From: Bacteroidales bacterium
Lineage (GTDB): Bacteria > Bacteroidota > Bacteroidia > Bacteroidales > JAIOZK01
Assembly: GCA_021738625.1 (NCBI GenBank)
Contig: JAIPBS010000001.1
Location: 124,001-188,000 of the forward strand
Length of the DNA stretch: 64,000 bases
Direction of reading: 5' to 3'
A program made the position numbers and the translations under genes. The notes below the pieces were generated by a model that was not told the DNA's origin, did not search any database, and saw only the letters and a program-made list of their open reading frames with translations. Below are positions 53,640 through 62,314 of this stretch, in pieces (the stretch's first letter is position 1; each line of letters starts with the position of its first letter).

Positions 53640-53722
53640 TTTTGTTTGTTGGGTTCTTGTTGCCCGTGCGGGGTAGCACCCCATCACCCAACACTCCACA
53701 ACACCATCACTCCGGCGGTCGG

Positions 53723-53826
53723 GTTTTTTCCCATATACCTTTATAGCCTTATAACCCTGCATCAAACCACCACTGCCAATTCGGTTCTATGATCAGTTAA
53801 CGAAAAGGTCCCCAATTTCCATTTTC
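53723..53826. repeat. Direct repeat, copy B, flanking an ATPase gene
   Basis: Same orientation and order of blocks as 51994-52107. The two copies bracket the ATPase gene and its regulatory region, about 1.7 kb apart. Confidence 0.75.
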
Positions 53827-53915
53827 CATTTTCAAATTTCCATTTTCCAATTATCAGGCTCAGGGCCGGAAAATTCGCGATCGTCGGATTAAAATACCTG
53901 CCGGTCGTGTTGGAA

Positions 53916-53946
53916 TTGTGGCGGTGGAACTTCAGCCATAGTTTTG
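53916..53946 (+). promoter_or_regulatory. Promoter of the beta-barrel protein gene
   Basis: TTG at 53916-53918 and TAGTTTTG at 53939-53946 are separated by 20 bases, a good match to the Bacteroidetes -33/-7 consensus. The start codon is 40 bases downstream. Confidence 0.65.
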
Positions 53947-53986
53947 CTTCATGAAAAAACAACAATAACCTTAAAAACTAAAAGTC

Positions 53987-54574
53987 ATGAAAACAAAAGT
54001 ATTTATTACAGGCGCATTGATGATGATTTTGACCATCAACGGAATGGCACAGGAAAACAACAAAAGATGGGGATTTGAGTTTGGCAGCGGGGCTTCTTTT
54101 GCCCTGAGCCAACCTGATGAAACCCGGCTCAACACAGGCTTCGGATTCGAAGGCATTTTTCATTACCGCTTTCTGCCGCATACGGGCGTTTATGCCGGAT
54201 GGGGCTGGAACCGCTTCGGCTCGGACGAATCCTTTGCCGGCGACGATGTTTGCTTTGAAGAAACCGGCTATGTATTGGGGATTGAATTTAAACATCCGGT
54301 GAATAACAGTGCATTGGCTTATTACCTCAGGGCAGGCGGACTTTACAACCACATCGAAATTGAAAATGCAGAGGGTGAGATTATCGAGGACAGCGGTCAT
54401 GGTATGGGATTCCAGCTTGCCACCGGCATTGACATCCCCCTTGGCAACAATTGGAGCCTGACCCCCGGTGTGAAATACAACAACCTCAGCCGGGAAGTGG
54501 AAACAGAAGGCGTTCGCAGGGATATGGACTACAATTATATTTCTGCACGCATTGGTTTCCTGAAACGCTTTTAA
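53987..54574 (+). CDS. Outer-membrane beta-barrel protein
   Basis: A 195-residue protein with a signal peptide (MKTKVFITGALMMILTINGMAQ). The rest shows alternating aromatic/hydrophobic strands typical of a small eight-stranded barrel (WGFEFGSGASFAL, GVYAGWGWNRFG, GYVLGIEFKHP, ALAYYLRAGGLYN, SLTPGVKYNNL). It ends in the barrel signature ISARIGFLKRF with a terminal Phe. No enzymatic motif. A kinase operon follows 123 bases later. Confidence 0.78.
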   Translation: MKTKVFITGALMMILTINGMAQENNKRWGFEFGSGASFALSQPDETRLNTGFGFEGIFHYRFLPHTGVYAGWGWNRFGSDESFAGDDVCFEETGYVLGIEFKHPVNNSALAYYLRAGGLYNHIEIENAEGEIIEDSGHGMGFQLATGIDIPLGNNWSLTPGVKYNNLSREVETEGVRRDMDYNYISARIGFLKRF

Positions 54575-54592
54575 AAACCTTTTATTGATTGG

Positions 54593-54620
54593 GGGCAGGA
54601 CCGATACTACGGACCTGCCC
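54593..54620 (+). terminator. Hairpin after the beta-barrel gene, possible terminator
   Basis: GGGCAGGACCG and CGGACCTGCCC pair with one A-A mismatch around ATACTA. The trailing T tract is short (GCTTTCC), so termination is only probable. Confidence 0.5.
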
Positions 54621-54697
54621 GCTTTCCCCCTGCACATGGCGGGGAATGTTATTGCGGATCGTCTAAAACATAAGCTTTATCTTTATCCCGTTAAATT

Positions 54698-55771
54698 ATG
54701 GGCATTCAATTTTTAAATAAAAAGAAGACAGGCATCTCAGCGGGCAACCTCCTGAGGTTTTTGGTGGTGTTTGCTTTCACCATACAACTAATCGTGATTA
54801 CATACAATCATTTAAGCGGTTATTATGTACTCGAAAACACGGGGCATTTTTTAATGCGCTTGCTGATGGGAACCCTCATGAGCAGCGTAGCGGCTCTTTT
54901 CCTGGCCTACCCCGACTTGTTCATGATACGTTACCTAAACAAACGGGCGCCCTGGAACAGCCGTCTGATTTTCAGGGCCTCGGTGCAGCTGGGATTCACG
55001 CTGCTGATCGCAATTGTGGTGGCCATTCTGTTCACCCTCGGCAGCAATGCGATCAGGCCGTACAAAAACGAGCTGATTGGCGTGATGGTGAACAACGTAT
55101 TGATTTTCTGCATTGTGAACTTTATTCTGGCCACCATACTTGAAGGATGGAATTATTATATCGAAAGCAAGCAAGCGCGTGCCGAAGCGCAGGATTTGAA
55201 GAAGGAATTGTCGCAGATTAAATTTGAGGTTTTAAAAAGCCAGATCAATCCTCATTTTATGTTCAATAGTTTGAACGTGCTGTCGGGTCTAATCGGAAAA
55301 GATACGGTGAAGGCCCAGCAATTCATTGATGAGTTTTCACATATTTACCGGTATGTGCTGGAAACCATAGAAAAACCGGTGGTGTCTTTGAGCCGGGAAC
55401 TGGGGTTTATGCGGTCTTACCTGTTTCTTCAGCAAATTCGGTATGGAAAGGCCCTGCGCTATGAAATGCGTATCCCATCCGAAAAGCTTGATTTATTGCT
55501 TCCGCCGCTTTCGTTGCAGGTGGTGCTCGAAAACGCCATCAAGCACAACAGCCTCGACGAAAGCAAGCCGCTGAAGATCGAGGTGTCGTACAAGGATAAC
55601 TTTCTGCAAGTTAAAAACAACTTTCAGCGCAAGATTTCCCTGGGTAGAAGCACAGGCTTGGGTTTGGCCAACCTGGTGAACAGATATGCCCTGATCACGG
55701 ATAAGAAAGCTGTTTTCACTTTAGAAACAAAACATTATATTGCAAAACTTCCACTGATAAAAGCAAACTGA
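54698..55771 (+). CDS. LytS/YehU-type sensor histidine kinase
   Basis: A 357-residue kinase. Four transmembrane helices fill about 18-155. The His_kinase domain has the phospho-acceptor His 186 in SQINPHFMFNSLN. The ATP-binding part includes PPLSLQVVLENAIKHN and STGLGLANLVNRY. The separate LytS kinase at 19668 has the same plan but low apparent similarity in the membrane part. The regulator gene starts two bases after its stop. Confidence 0.92.
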   Translation: MGIQFLNKKKTGISAGNLLRFLVVFAFTIQLIVITYNHLSGYYVLENTGHFLMRLLMGTLMSSVAALFLAYPDLFMIRYLNKRAPWNSRLIFRASVQLGFTLLIAIVVAILFTLGSNAIRPYKNELIGVMVNNVLIFCIVNFILATILEGWNYYIESKQARAEAQDLKKELSQIKFEVLKSQINPHFMFNSLNVLSGLIGKDTVKAQQFIDEFSHIYRYVLETIEKPVVSLSRELGFMRSYLFLQQIRYGKALRYEMRIPSEKLDLLLPPLSLQVVLENAIKHNSLDESKPLKIEVSYKDNFLQVKNNFQRKISLGRSTGLGLANLVNRYALITDKKAVFTLETKHYIAKLPLIKAN

Positions 55772-55772
55772 T

Positions 55773-56528
55773 ATGAAGGTGTTGATTGTTGAGGATGAGG
55801 CCATAGCGGCTGAGAAACTCGAACTTATGCTGAAGGAGATCGATCCTGGTATAAAGGTGGTGGCCAAAACCGCTTCGGTGAAGGAGAGTATCAACTGGCT
55901 GTTGGTACACCATCCGGATTTGATTTTCTTAGACATCCAGCTTTCCGACGGGATCAGTTTCAGCATATTTGAACAGGTGAATGTGAATACCCCGGTGATC
56001 TTCACCACCGCTTACGACCAGTATTCTATCAAAGCCTTCGAGCTGAACAGCATCGCCTATTTATTGAAGCCCATCCGCAAAAGCGATTTGATCGAAAGCC
56101 TTAATAAATTCAGGAAGATACGTTCGGCCTTTGCCATTGATTTCGAATCCCTGATGTTGCAAATGCAGGGCCGTGAAGAGGTTTACAAAAAAAGGTTCCT
56201 TGTTCAGATAGGCAATACAATCAATAAAATAGAGACCGTTAACATTGCCTATTTTTTCATTCTCGAAAAAGGTGTTTACCTAAGGACATTCAGCGGAAAA
56301 ACATACCCGTTGGAGACTTCCCTTGACAAGTTGGAACAAATGCTCGATCCTGCCAGGTTTTTCAGGATAAACAGAAAGTATATCGTCAACATGGATTCGA
56401 TCATGCAAATGACATCCTATTCGAGAAGCCGTGTAAAACTGAAACTCGAACCGGAGGCTGATGATCCCTACGATACCATCGTTAGCGTTGAGCGGTCGCC
56501 CGATTTTAAGAAATGGCTGAACAGCTGA
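55773..56528 (+). CDS. LytTR-family response regulator
   Basis: A 251-residue regulator. The receiver domain has the acidic EDE pocket, phospho-acceptor Asp 54 in IFLDIQLSDG, TTAYD and YLLKP. The LytTR DNA-binding domain covers about 140-250 (NIAYFFILEKGVYLRTFSGK, FRINRKYIVNM). It forms a two-component pair with the upstream kinase. The adjacent beta-barrel gene is a possible target, by position only. Confidence 0.93.
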   Translation: MKVLIVEDEAIAAEKLELMLKEIDPGIKVVAKTASVKESINWLLVHHPDLIFLDIQLSDGISFSIFEQVNVNTPVIFTTAYDQYSIKAFELNSIAYLLKPIRKSDLIESLNKFRKIRSAFAIDFESLMLQMQGREEVYKKRFLVQIGNTINKIETVNIAYFFILEKGVYLRTFSGKTYPLETSLDKLEQMLDPARFFRINRKYIVNMDSIMQMTSYSRSRVKLKLEPEADDPYDTIVSVERSPDFKKWLNS

Positions 56529-56638
56529 TCTTTCCGCTAATCGGTATTCAGTATTCAGTATGTCGGTTAATCCTTTATAACCTTATACACCCTATAACCC
56601 TATAACTTCATCTCCCCCCAATTTCATATCTTTACAAC

Positions 56639-57367
56639 ATGACCACGCTCGATATTATAGAGATCATCCTGATCGCCTTGTTGGTGATCATTGTTGTGTA
56701 CCTGATGATCAACCCCAGGTATGAAGCGCCGCAATGGAAGCATGCAAAGAAGACCGGCCGGATCTCAAAACGGCTCAAAAAACTGTACCGGTCCTATCCT
56801 GACAAACAACGTTTCCTGAACTTCTGGTTTCAGCTGGAACGGATCAGAAATGCGGAGATCCCGGGCGAATTGGCAGAGCTTGGGGTTTACAAGGGAGAAT
56901 CGGCACGCATCATCCATGCCATCACACCCGAAAGAAAACTGCATTTGTTCGATACTTTCGCGGGATTTCAGCCGAACGACCTGCTGAACGAAACCGGCAC
57001 AGCCGCCACCTACACCCCCAGAAACTTTGCCGATTGCTCCCCGCAGGGTGTAACGGACTTGCTGGGTAAATCAGAAAATATTGTGATCCATCAGGGGCAT
57101 TTCCCCGAATCGACAAAAGACCTCGGAGAACTCCGTTTCGCCTTTGTGAACATGGACGCCGACCTTTACCGCCCTACCCTGGCCGGACTGGAATATTTTT
57201 ACCCGCGGCTTTCACCGGGCGGGGTGATCATCATCCACGATTACAACTATAAATGGCCCGGACTGATGCAGGCCGTGGATGAGTTTTGCAAAAACAACAG
57301 CCTGGTTGCGGTGCAAATGCCCGATAAGGATTCCTCTGTGATGACCATCAAACCTAAAAACAAATAA
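56639..57367 (+). CDS. TylF/MycF-like SAM-dependent methyltransferase with membrane anchor
   Basis: A 242-residue protein. An N-terminal membrane helix (IIEIILIALLVIIVVYLMI) is followed by a class I methyltransferase domain. Motifs: GELAELGVYKGESARII (SAM-binding loop), LHLFDTFAGF, FAFVNMDADLYRPTLAGLEYF and GGVIIIHDYN, the TylF pattern with acidic metal-binding residues. TylF enzymes O-methylate sugars. The anchor suggests action on a lipid-linked or surface sugar. A TATCTTTA near-match to the -7 box lies just upstream. Confidence 0.85.
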   Translation: MTTLDIIEIILIALLVIIVVYLMINPRYEAPQWKHAKKTGRISKRLKKLYRSYPDKQRFLNFWFQLERIRNAEIPGELAELGVYKGESARIIHAITPERKLHLFDTFAGFQPNDLLNETGTAATYTPRNFADCSPQGVTDLLGKSENIVIHQGHFPESTKDLGELRFAFVNMDADLYRPTLAGLEYFYPRLSPGGVIIIHDYNYKWPGLMQAVDEFCKNNSLVAVQMPDKDSSVMTIKPKNK

Positions 57368-57414
57368 ATAGCAGCCGGAATTTCCGAAGTGCAATGTCGG
57401 TATGGATTATTCCT

Positions 57415-57422
57415 TATTTTTG
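57415..57422 (+). promoter_or_regulatory. -7 promoter box fixing the TamL start
   Basis: TATTTTTG is an exact TAnnTTTG match 10 bases before the ATG at 57433. It lies inside the longer frame that begins at 57394, so that upstream start is unlikely. Confidence 0.55.
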
Positions 57423-57432
57423 CACCACAGGA

Positions 57433-59796
57433 ATGAATTGCAATATATTGAGGCATAATTATTTTCATATCGCACTACTGATGTTACTGGCCACCGGGCT
57501 TTTGATGTCCTGTAAATCCACCAAATACCTCGACCGGAACGAGTACCTGCTCCGTGGTAATACCATCGAAATAAGTGGGAACAAAGCCAATGTTGAAAAG
57601 GAAGACCTGAAGAGCTTCATCGAACAGGAGCCCAACAAGCAGTTTATGGGCATCCGCTTCAACATGTGGTTTTATTACTGGGGGGTGCACGGTAAAGACA
57701 AACCTTTCAACCGATGGCTTAAAAACAAGCTGGGCGAGCCGCCGGTGATCTTCAGAGAAAGGGCCGCTGAAAATTCGGTCACACAGATCAAACGCTACCT
57801 GAACAACCTGGGCTATTTCAATGCGAAAGTCAGTTTTGAGACAACAAAAAGAAAGCACAGGAACAAAATACACCTGGTTTATGATGTTGCCCTTCCCGAC
57901 CCCTTCATGGTCAAAAAAACCGGTTATGACATCGACGACAAAAGGATCAAATTTCTGGTGCTCAGAAACAAGATGGAATCCCTTGTGGATAGTGGGGATT
58001 ATTACAATGCCTTTATCCTGGAAGACGAACGGCAAAGGATCACCAACCTGCTGAAAAACAATGGCTACTTCGCCTTCAACAAGGAGTATATCTTCTTTGA
58101 AGTGGACACAACCCTGGGACACAGAGAGCTAAAGCTGACCACCAACATCAGGAATGTGAGGGCGCCCGACCCTGACCAGCCGGGCCAGTTTATCAGAAAG
58201 GATCATGAAAAATATTTCATTGGTAAAATTTTTATCAATGTCAGCTATAATCCACTTCTAAAAAACGGGGTAAAAAACGACACCATGCTGGTTAAGCTGC
58301 CCAGGTTCAACAAGGTCCTTGATTCCAACACCTATTATTTTATCTATTCGGGGGAGCTTGGCGTTAAGCCGCAGGCCCTGGCCCAGGTGATCTACATCAG
58401 ACCGGATGGTTATTTTGTTTTAAATGACGTTCAGGAAACATACAGAGGCCTGACCAATATCCGCCTGTTCAACTATGCGAACATTCAGTTTCATGAACTG
58501 GAAGGTACACCCTCCGATACCAATTTCCTGAAATGCGATATTTTGCTCTCCCGGTCAAAATTGCATGCAGTTACCTTTGAAGCGGAGGGGACCAACACTG
58601 GTGGTGATCTGGGCATAGCCGGAAGCATTTCCTACCAGAATAAAAACATCTTCAGGGGAGCCGAGATACTCAACATCAAGATCAGGGGTGGAATGGAGGT
58701 GCAGCGGTTAAGTAGCACGGAGGAAGGCGACCAGGAATTTCTTTTCTTCAACACCATCGAAACCGGGGCCGAAGCCATGTTGTATTTTCCAAGATTTCTT
58801 GTCCCGGTTCCCCAGACCACCTTTCCGAGATATTTCAAGCCTAAAACATCCATCAATCTGGGTATCAACTACCAGCAACGGCCGCTATACAGAAGGTACA
58901 TTGCCAACCTCTCGTTTGGATACGATTGGAACGAAAACAAAACCAAACGCCACATTTTCATGCCCTTTGTTTTGAATTCGGTGAAAGTTCACCGCAGCGA
59001 CCGCCTCGACTCCATCCTGAACAACCTGACCGATGAACGATTGAAAAACCAGTACACCGATCACCTGATCCCCAGCATGAAGTATAGCTTTATTTACAAC
59101 AACCAGCAGATCAACAAGCTTCAGAACTTTTTATATTTCCGGGGGAATATTGAAACTTCAGGGAACCTTTTAAACGCCATCGACCAGATTGCCAGGGCCC
59201 CTAAAAATGATGACGGCAACTATACCCTGTTCGGCATCCGGTATGCACAGTATCTACGGACGGACTTTGATGTGAGGTATTATTTTGTTTTAAATGAAGA
59301 AGAAAGAATTGCGGTACGGGGACTTTTCGGCATTGGCATCCCTTACGGCAACTCTACGGAACTACCTTTCGAAAAAGGTTTCTACGGTGGCGGAACCAAC
59401 GGCATGCGCGGATGGCGGTTCCGTTCGCTTGGTCCAGGATCATATGCCAACGGAAGCAACGAGCTCGACCGCATGGGCGATCTCAAGCTGGAGACCAATG
59501 TGGAATACCGCTTCCCAATCTATAAATTTTTCAAAAGCGCCATTTTTATCGATGCAGGTAACATCTGGCTGTTAAACAGTGAAGCTTCCTTTCCGGGTGG
59601 AAAATTCAGCATGAACGATTTTTATAAAGAAATCGCAATGGATACTGGCCTGGGTTTTCGTTTCGACTTCGGCTTTTTTGTGTTCCGGGTAGATGCGGCC
59701 CTCCCGGTGCACGATCCTTCACAACCTAAAGGGGAAAGGTGGGTACTGGACGAGGTGCGCATCAACTGGAATTTTGGAATCGGGTACCCTTTCTGA
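57433..59796 (+). CDS. tamL: TamL-type BamA/TamA-family outer-membrane lipoprotein
   Basis: A 787-residue protein beginning MNCNILRHNY, with lipobox GLLMSC (Cys 27), so it is a predicted lipoprotein. POTRA-like domains follow (about 40-410; for example SVTQIKRYLNNLGYFNAKVSFE). The C-terminal half is an Omp85 barrel with GFYGGGTNGMRGWRFRSLG, which contains the conserved lid-loop RGW motif, and ends in WNFGIGYPF with a terminal Phe. Together with TamB it is thought to aid outer-membrane assembly. An upstream start at 57394 conflicts with the promoter box and lipoprotein signal. Confidence 0.9.
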   Translation: MNCNILRHNYFHIALLMLLATGLLMSCKSTKYLDRNEYLLRGNTIEISGNKANVEKEDLKSFIEQEPNKQFMGIRFNMWFYYWGVHGKDKPFNRWLKNKLGEPPVIFRERAAENSVTQIKRYLNNLGYFNAKVSFETTKRKHRNKIHLVYDVALPDPFMVKKTGYDIDDKRIKFLVLRNKMESLVDSGDYYNAFILEDERQRITNLLKNNGYFAFNKEYIFFEVDTTLGHRELKLTTNIRNVRAPDPDQPGQFIRKDHEKYFIGKIFINVSYNPLLKNGVKNDTMLVKLPRFNKVLDSNTYYFIYSGELGVKPQALAQVIYIRPDGYFVLNDVQETYRGLTNIRLFNYANIQFHELEGTPSDTNFLKCDILLSRSKLHAVTFEAEGTNTGGDLGIAGSISYQNKNIFRGAEILNIKIRGGMEVQRLSSTEEGDQEFLFFNTIETGAEAMLYFPRFLVPVPQTTFPRYFKPKTSINLGINYQQRPLYRRYIANLSFGYDWNENKTKRHIFMPFVLNSVKVHRSDRLDSILNNLTDERLKNQYTDHLIPSMKYSFIYNNQQINKLQNFLYFRGNIETSGNLLNAIDQIARAPKNDDGNYTLFGIRYAQYLRTDFDVRYYFVLNEEERIAVRGLFGIGIPYGNSTELPFEKGFYGGGTNGMRGWRFRSLGPGSYANGSNELDRMGDLKLETNVEYRFPIYKFFKSAIFIDAGNIWLLNSEASFPGGKFSMNDFYKEIAMDTGLGFRFDFGFFVFRVDAALPVHDPSQPKGERWVLDEVRINWNFGIGYPF

Positions 59797-59807
59797 TCAT
59801 TTTGTTT

Positions 59808-61241
59808 ATGGATATCAAAACACGCATTACGAGCAGCATTCTTAAACAGTTTGATTATGCGCCCACAGCAGGTCAGCAGAAGCTGATCGGCTTGCTTACC
59901 GATTTTCTGAAGCACGAGAGCAACGAAATCTGCTTTCTGTTGAAAGGATATGCTGGCACGGGCAAAACCAGCCTGGTAAGCGCACTGGTCAGGACTTTGC
60001 CGGAGCTGCGGCTCAGGTCGGTTTTGCTGGCGCCTACGGGAAGGGCAGCCAAAGTGTTGTCAGGCTATTCCGGAAAGCAGGCCTACACCATGCACAAAAA
60101 AATGTACATCCTCCAAACAAACTCGGATGGGGTGGTGAGCCTCAGGCTGCAAGAAAACATGCATCGAAATACCATATTTATTGTGGATGAGGCTTCCATG
60201 ATCCCGGATAACAATACCCAGGGCCAAAGCTTTTTTTCAGAACGGAATCTTCTAAACGATCTTGTTGAGTATGTTTATTCAGGTGATAACTGCCGGCTGA
60301 TCCTGATCGGCGACACTGCTCAACTGCCACCCGTGGGGATCAGCATCAGTCCGGCCCTGGATATCAAGTATCTTAAAGCATCTTATGGATTTATTTTGTT
60401 TTCATATGAGCTTGATGAAGTGGTAAGACAATCGCTGGATTCGGGCATACTTGCCAATGCCACAAGGTTGCGCGAAAAAATCGCGCTGCAGGAAACAAAT
60501 CTGCCGGTATTCCAAACAAGACAATACAGGGATTTTATCCGCATCAACGGAAACGACCTGTTGGAAGAGCTACAGACCACTTTTAGCGGTAGCGGTCATG
60601 AAGATACTGTTGTGATCAGCAGATCAAATAAACGCGCCAACCTTTTCAACCGGGAAATCAGGAACAGGGTGCTTTTCAGGGAAGAGGAAATATCAGCCGG
60701 AGACATGATGATGGTAGTCAGAAATAATTACTACTGGCTGCCCGAGAAGTCGAATGCAGGATTTATTGCAAACGGTGATATCATTGAAATCCTCAGGCTA
60801 ACCAATACACAGGAACTTTATGGTTTTCGCTTCGCCGATGTAACCGTCAGGATGGTGGACTATCCCGAGGAAAAAGATATGGAAGTAAAGATCCTGCTTG
60901 ATACCATTATGACCGAAACTCCTTCTCTGCCGTATAAAGACTACACACGGCTTTTTGAAGAAATTGAAAAAGATTATGAAGACATTCCCGACCGGCACGG
61001 GAGAATGGAGAAAATAAAAAAGAACCCGTATTTCAATGCCCTGCAGGTGAAATTTTCGTATGCCCTTACCTGTCATAAAACCCAGGGCGGACAATGGCCA
61101 AAGGTTTTTATCGATCCGGGATACCTGAAAACGGACGCCATCGACACCGAATACTTCAGATGGCTGTATACCGCATTAACACGTGCCACTAAGAAAGCTT
61201 ACCTGATCAACTTCCCTGAAAGTTTTTTCATGGAAGCTTAA
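59808..61241 (+). CDS. RecD-like ATP-dependent DNA helicase
   Basis: A 477-residue helicase of superfamily 1 from the ATG at 59808. The frame extends upstream to 59739 but would overlap tamL by 58 bases. Motifs: Walker A KGYAGTGKTS, APTGRAAKVLS (Ia), IVDEASM (II), GDTAQLPPVG (III), SRSNKRAN (IV) and, at the C-terminus, ALTCHKTQGGQWPKVF and YTALTRATKKAYLI (V/VI). No nuclease domain is visible. It lies 11 bases after tamL, probably co-transcribed. Confidence 0.9.
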   Translation: MDIKTRITSSILKQFDYAPTAGQQKLIGLLTDFLKHESNEICFLLKGYAGTGKTSLVSALVRTLPELRLRSVLLAPTGRAAKVLSGYSGKQAYTMHKKMYILQTNSDGVVSLRLQENMHRNTIFIVDEASMIPDNNTQGQSFFSERNLLNDLVEYVYSGDNCRLILIGDTAQLPPVGISISPALDIKYLKASYGFILFSYELDEVVRQSLDSGILANATRLREKIALQETNLPVFQTRQYRDFIRINGNDLLEELQTTFSGSGHEDTVVISRSNKRANLFNREIRNRVLFREEEISAGDMMMVVRNNYYWLPEKSNAGFIANGDIIEILRLTNTQELYGFRFADVTVRMVDYPEEKDMEVKILLDTIMTETPSLPYKDYTRLFEEIEKDYEDIPDRHGRMEKIKKNPYFNALQVKFSYALTCHKTQGGQWPKVFIDPGYLKTDAIDTEYFRWLYTALTRATKKAYLINFPESFFMEA

Positions 61242-61297
61242 GAACGGGGCTGATATTTTATCACTATATTGCAATCAAGTAATCAATCTTTTCCATC

Positions 61298-61840
61298 ATG
61301 AAACACAACATGATCATCACATCAATCATCTTTAGCTTAATATTGCTGTTCAACACAACAGCATCATCACAGGAGGGTTATTCTTATACAGATCCCACAC
61401 AACAATTTCGGATTGAATTCCCGGGAGAACCCGAAACCGACAGAAGCACGGTACCAACAGAGGTTGGCGATATCATTATGCATACGGTGATGTACGAGGA
61501 GAGTCTCGACAAAGTATATCTTTTGGCTTATTCGGATTATCCCAAAGAATTGATCGAGCTTTCAGATCCGGTAGTCTTATTGGAATCTGCTCAACAAGGA
61601 AGCATGTCAAATCTGGGCACAAATGAATTGAACTTAAATGAGGAAATCGTGTTTGAAGGGTTTCCCGGCCTGTATTATGAAGCTCAAAGCGAAGATCTGT
61701 ACGTAGCCTATAAAATCATTCTTGTTGAAAACCGCTTGTATCAGATGGCAATTTTGCAGCAGGGCATGCCGCTGGATGAAGCAGATGTTAAAAGTTTTAT
61801 GGATAGCTTCAAGCTATTTAAGACTGTTTCGTTTGATTAG
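61298..61840 (+). CDS. Secreted protein of unknown function
   Basis: A 180-residue protein with a signal peptide (about 1-25, ending TASSQ). The mature part starts YSYTDPTQQFRIEFPGEP, a pattern seen in many small periplasmic or outer-surface proteins of Bacteroidetes and Planctomycetes with no assigned role. It ends with LDEADVKSFMDSFKLF, a helix typical of the same group. Its last 27 bases overlap the 3' end of ispF on the other strand. Confidence 0.7.
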   Translation: MKHNMIITSIIFSLILLFNTTASSQEGYSYTDPTQQFRIEFPGEPETDRSTVPTEVGDIIMHTVMYEESLDKVYLLAYSDYPKELIELSDPVVLLESAQQGSMSNLGTNELNLNEEIVFEGFPGLYYEAQSEDLYVAYKIILVENRLYQMAILQQGMPLDEADVKSFMDSFKLFKTVSFD

Positions 61841-62302
61841 CACAACGGCATAAGCAGACAAGCCCTCTTCCCTGCCTTCGAATCCCATATGTTCTGTTGT
61901 GGTGGCTTTAACGGAGATTTGCCCGGGTTTAACGCCCATGACCTTTGCCAGGGTTTTTTTCATTTCGGGGACATTGGAAGCTATTTTGGGTTTCTGAAGT
62001 ACGATGGTTGAATCAACATTCCCGATTTCAAAACCTTCTTTTCTGATCAATTCGCAGGTTTTCTTCAAAAGGATTTTGCTGTCGATGTCTTTCAGGTTGG
62101 CGTCGGTATCGGGGAATTGCCTGCCTATGTCGGGCAGGGCGGCTGCGCCCAGCAGGGCGTCGCAAATGGCATGGATGAGGGCGTCGCCATCGGAATGGCC
62201 CAATGAACCTTTGTCGGCTGGTATGTTGATCCCACCCAGCCACAGGTCCCTGTTTTTTACCAGTTGATGGACATCGTAACCGAATCCAACACGGATATCC
62301 AT
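61814..62302 (-). CDS. ispF: 2-C-methyl-D-erythritol 2,4-cyclodiphosphate synthase
   Basis: A 162-residue enzyme of the non-mevalonate isoprenoid pathway. Zinc ligands are visible in GFGYDVHQL (Asp and His) and GHSDGDALIHAI (His). DIGRQFPDTD, QKPKIASNVPEM, and VKATTTEHMGFEGREEG are conserved. It follows porV on the minus strand after 12 bases. The presence of ispF indicates that the organism makes isoprenoids by the MEP route. Confidence 0.96.
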   Translation of the reverse strand: MDIRVGFGYDVHQLVKNRDLWLGGINIPADKGSLGHSDGDALIHAICDALLGAAALPDIGRQFPDTDANLKDIDSKILLKKTCELIRKEGFEIGNVDSTIVLQKPKIASNVPEMKKTLAKVMGVKPGQISVKATTTEHMGFEGREEGLSAYAVVLIKRNSLK

Positions 62303-62314
62303 CTTTAGGAAATC

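Larger units (their letters stand above)
53403..53986. other. Intergenic region rich in repeats
   Basis: No gene is visible. In order it holds a CTATAACCTTATAACC stretch, a run of purine-rich GAGAAAGTGGGAAG-like sequence, an AACAAGGAACAAGGAATT repeat also found at 3924-3948, a large inverted repeat (53545-53639), direct repeat copy B, and the promoter of the next gene. Confidence 0.55.
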
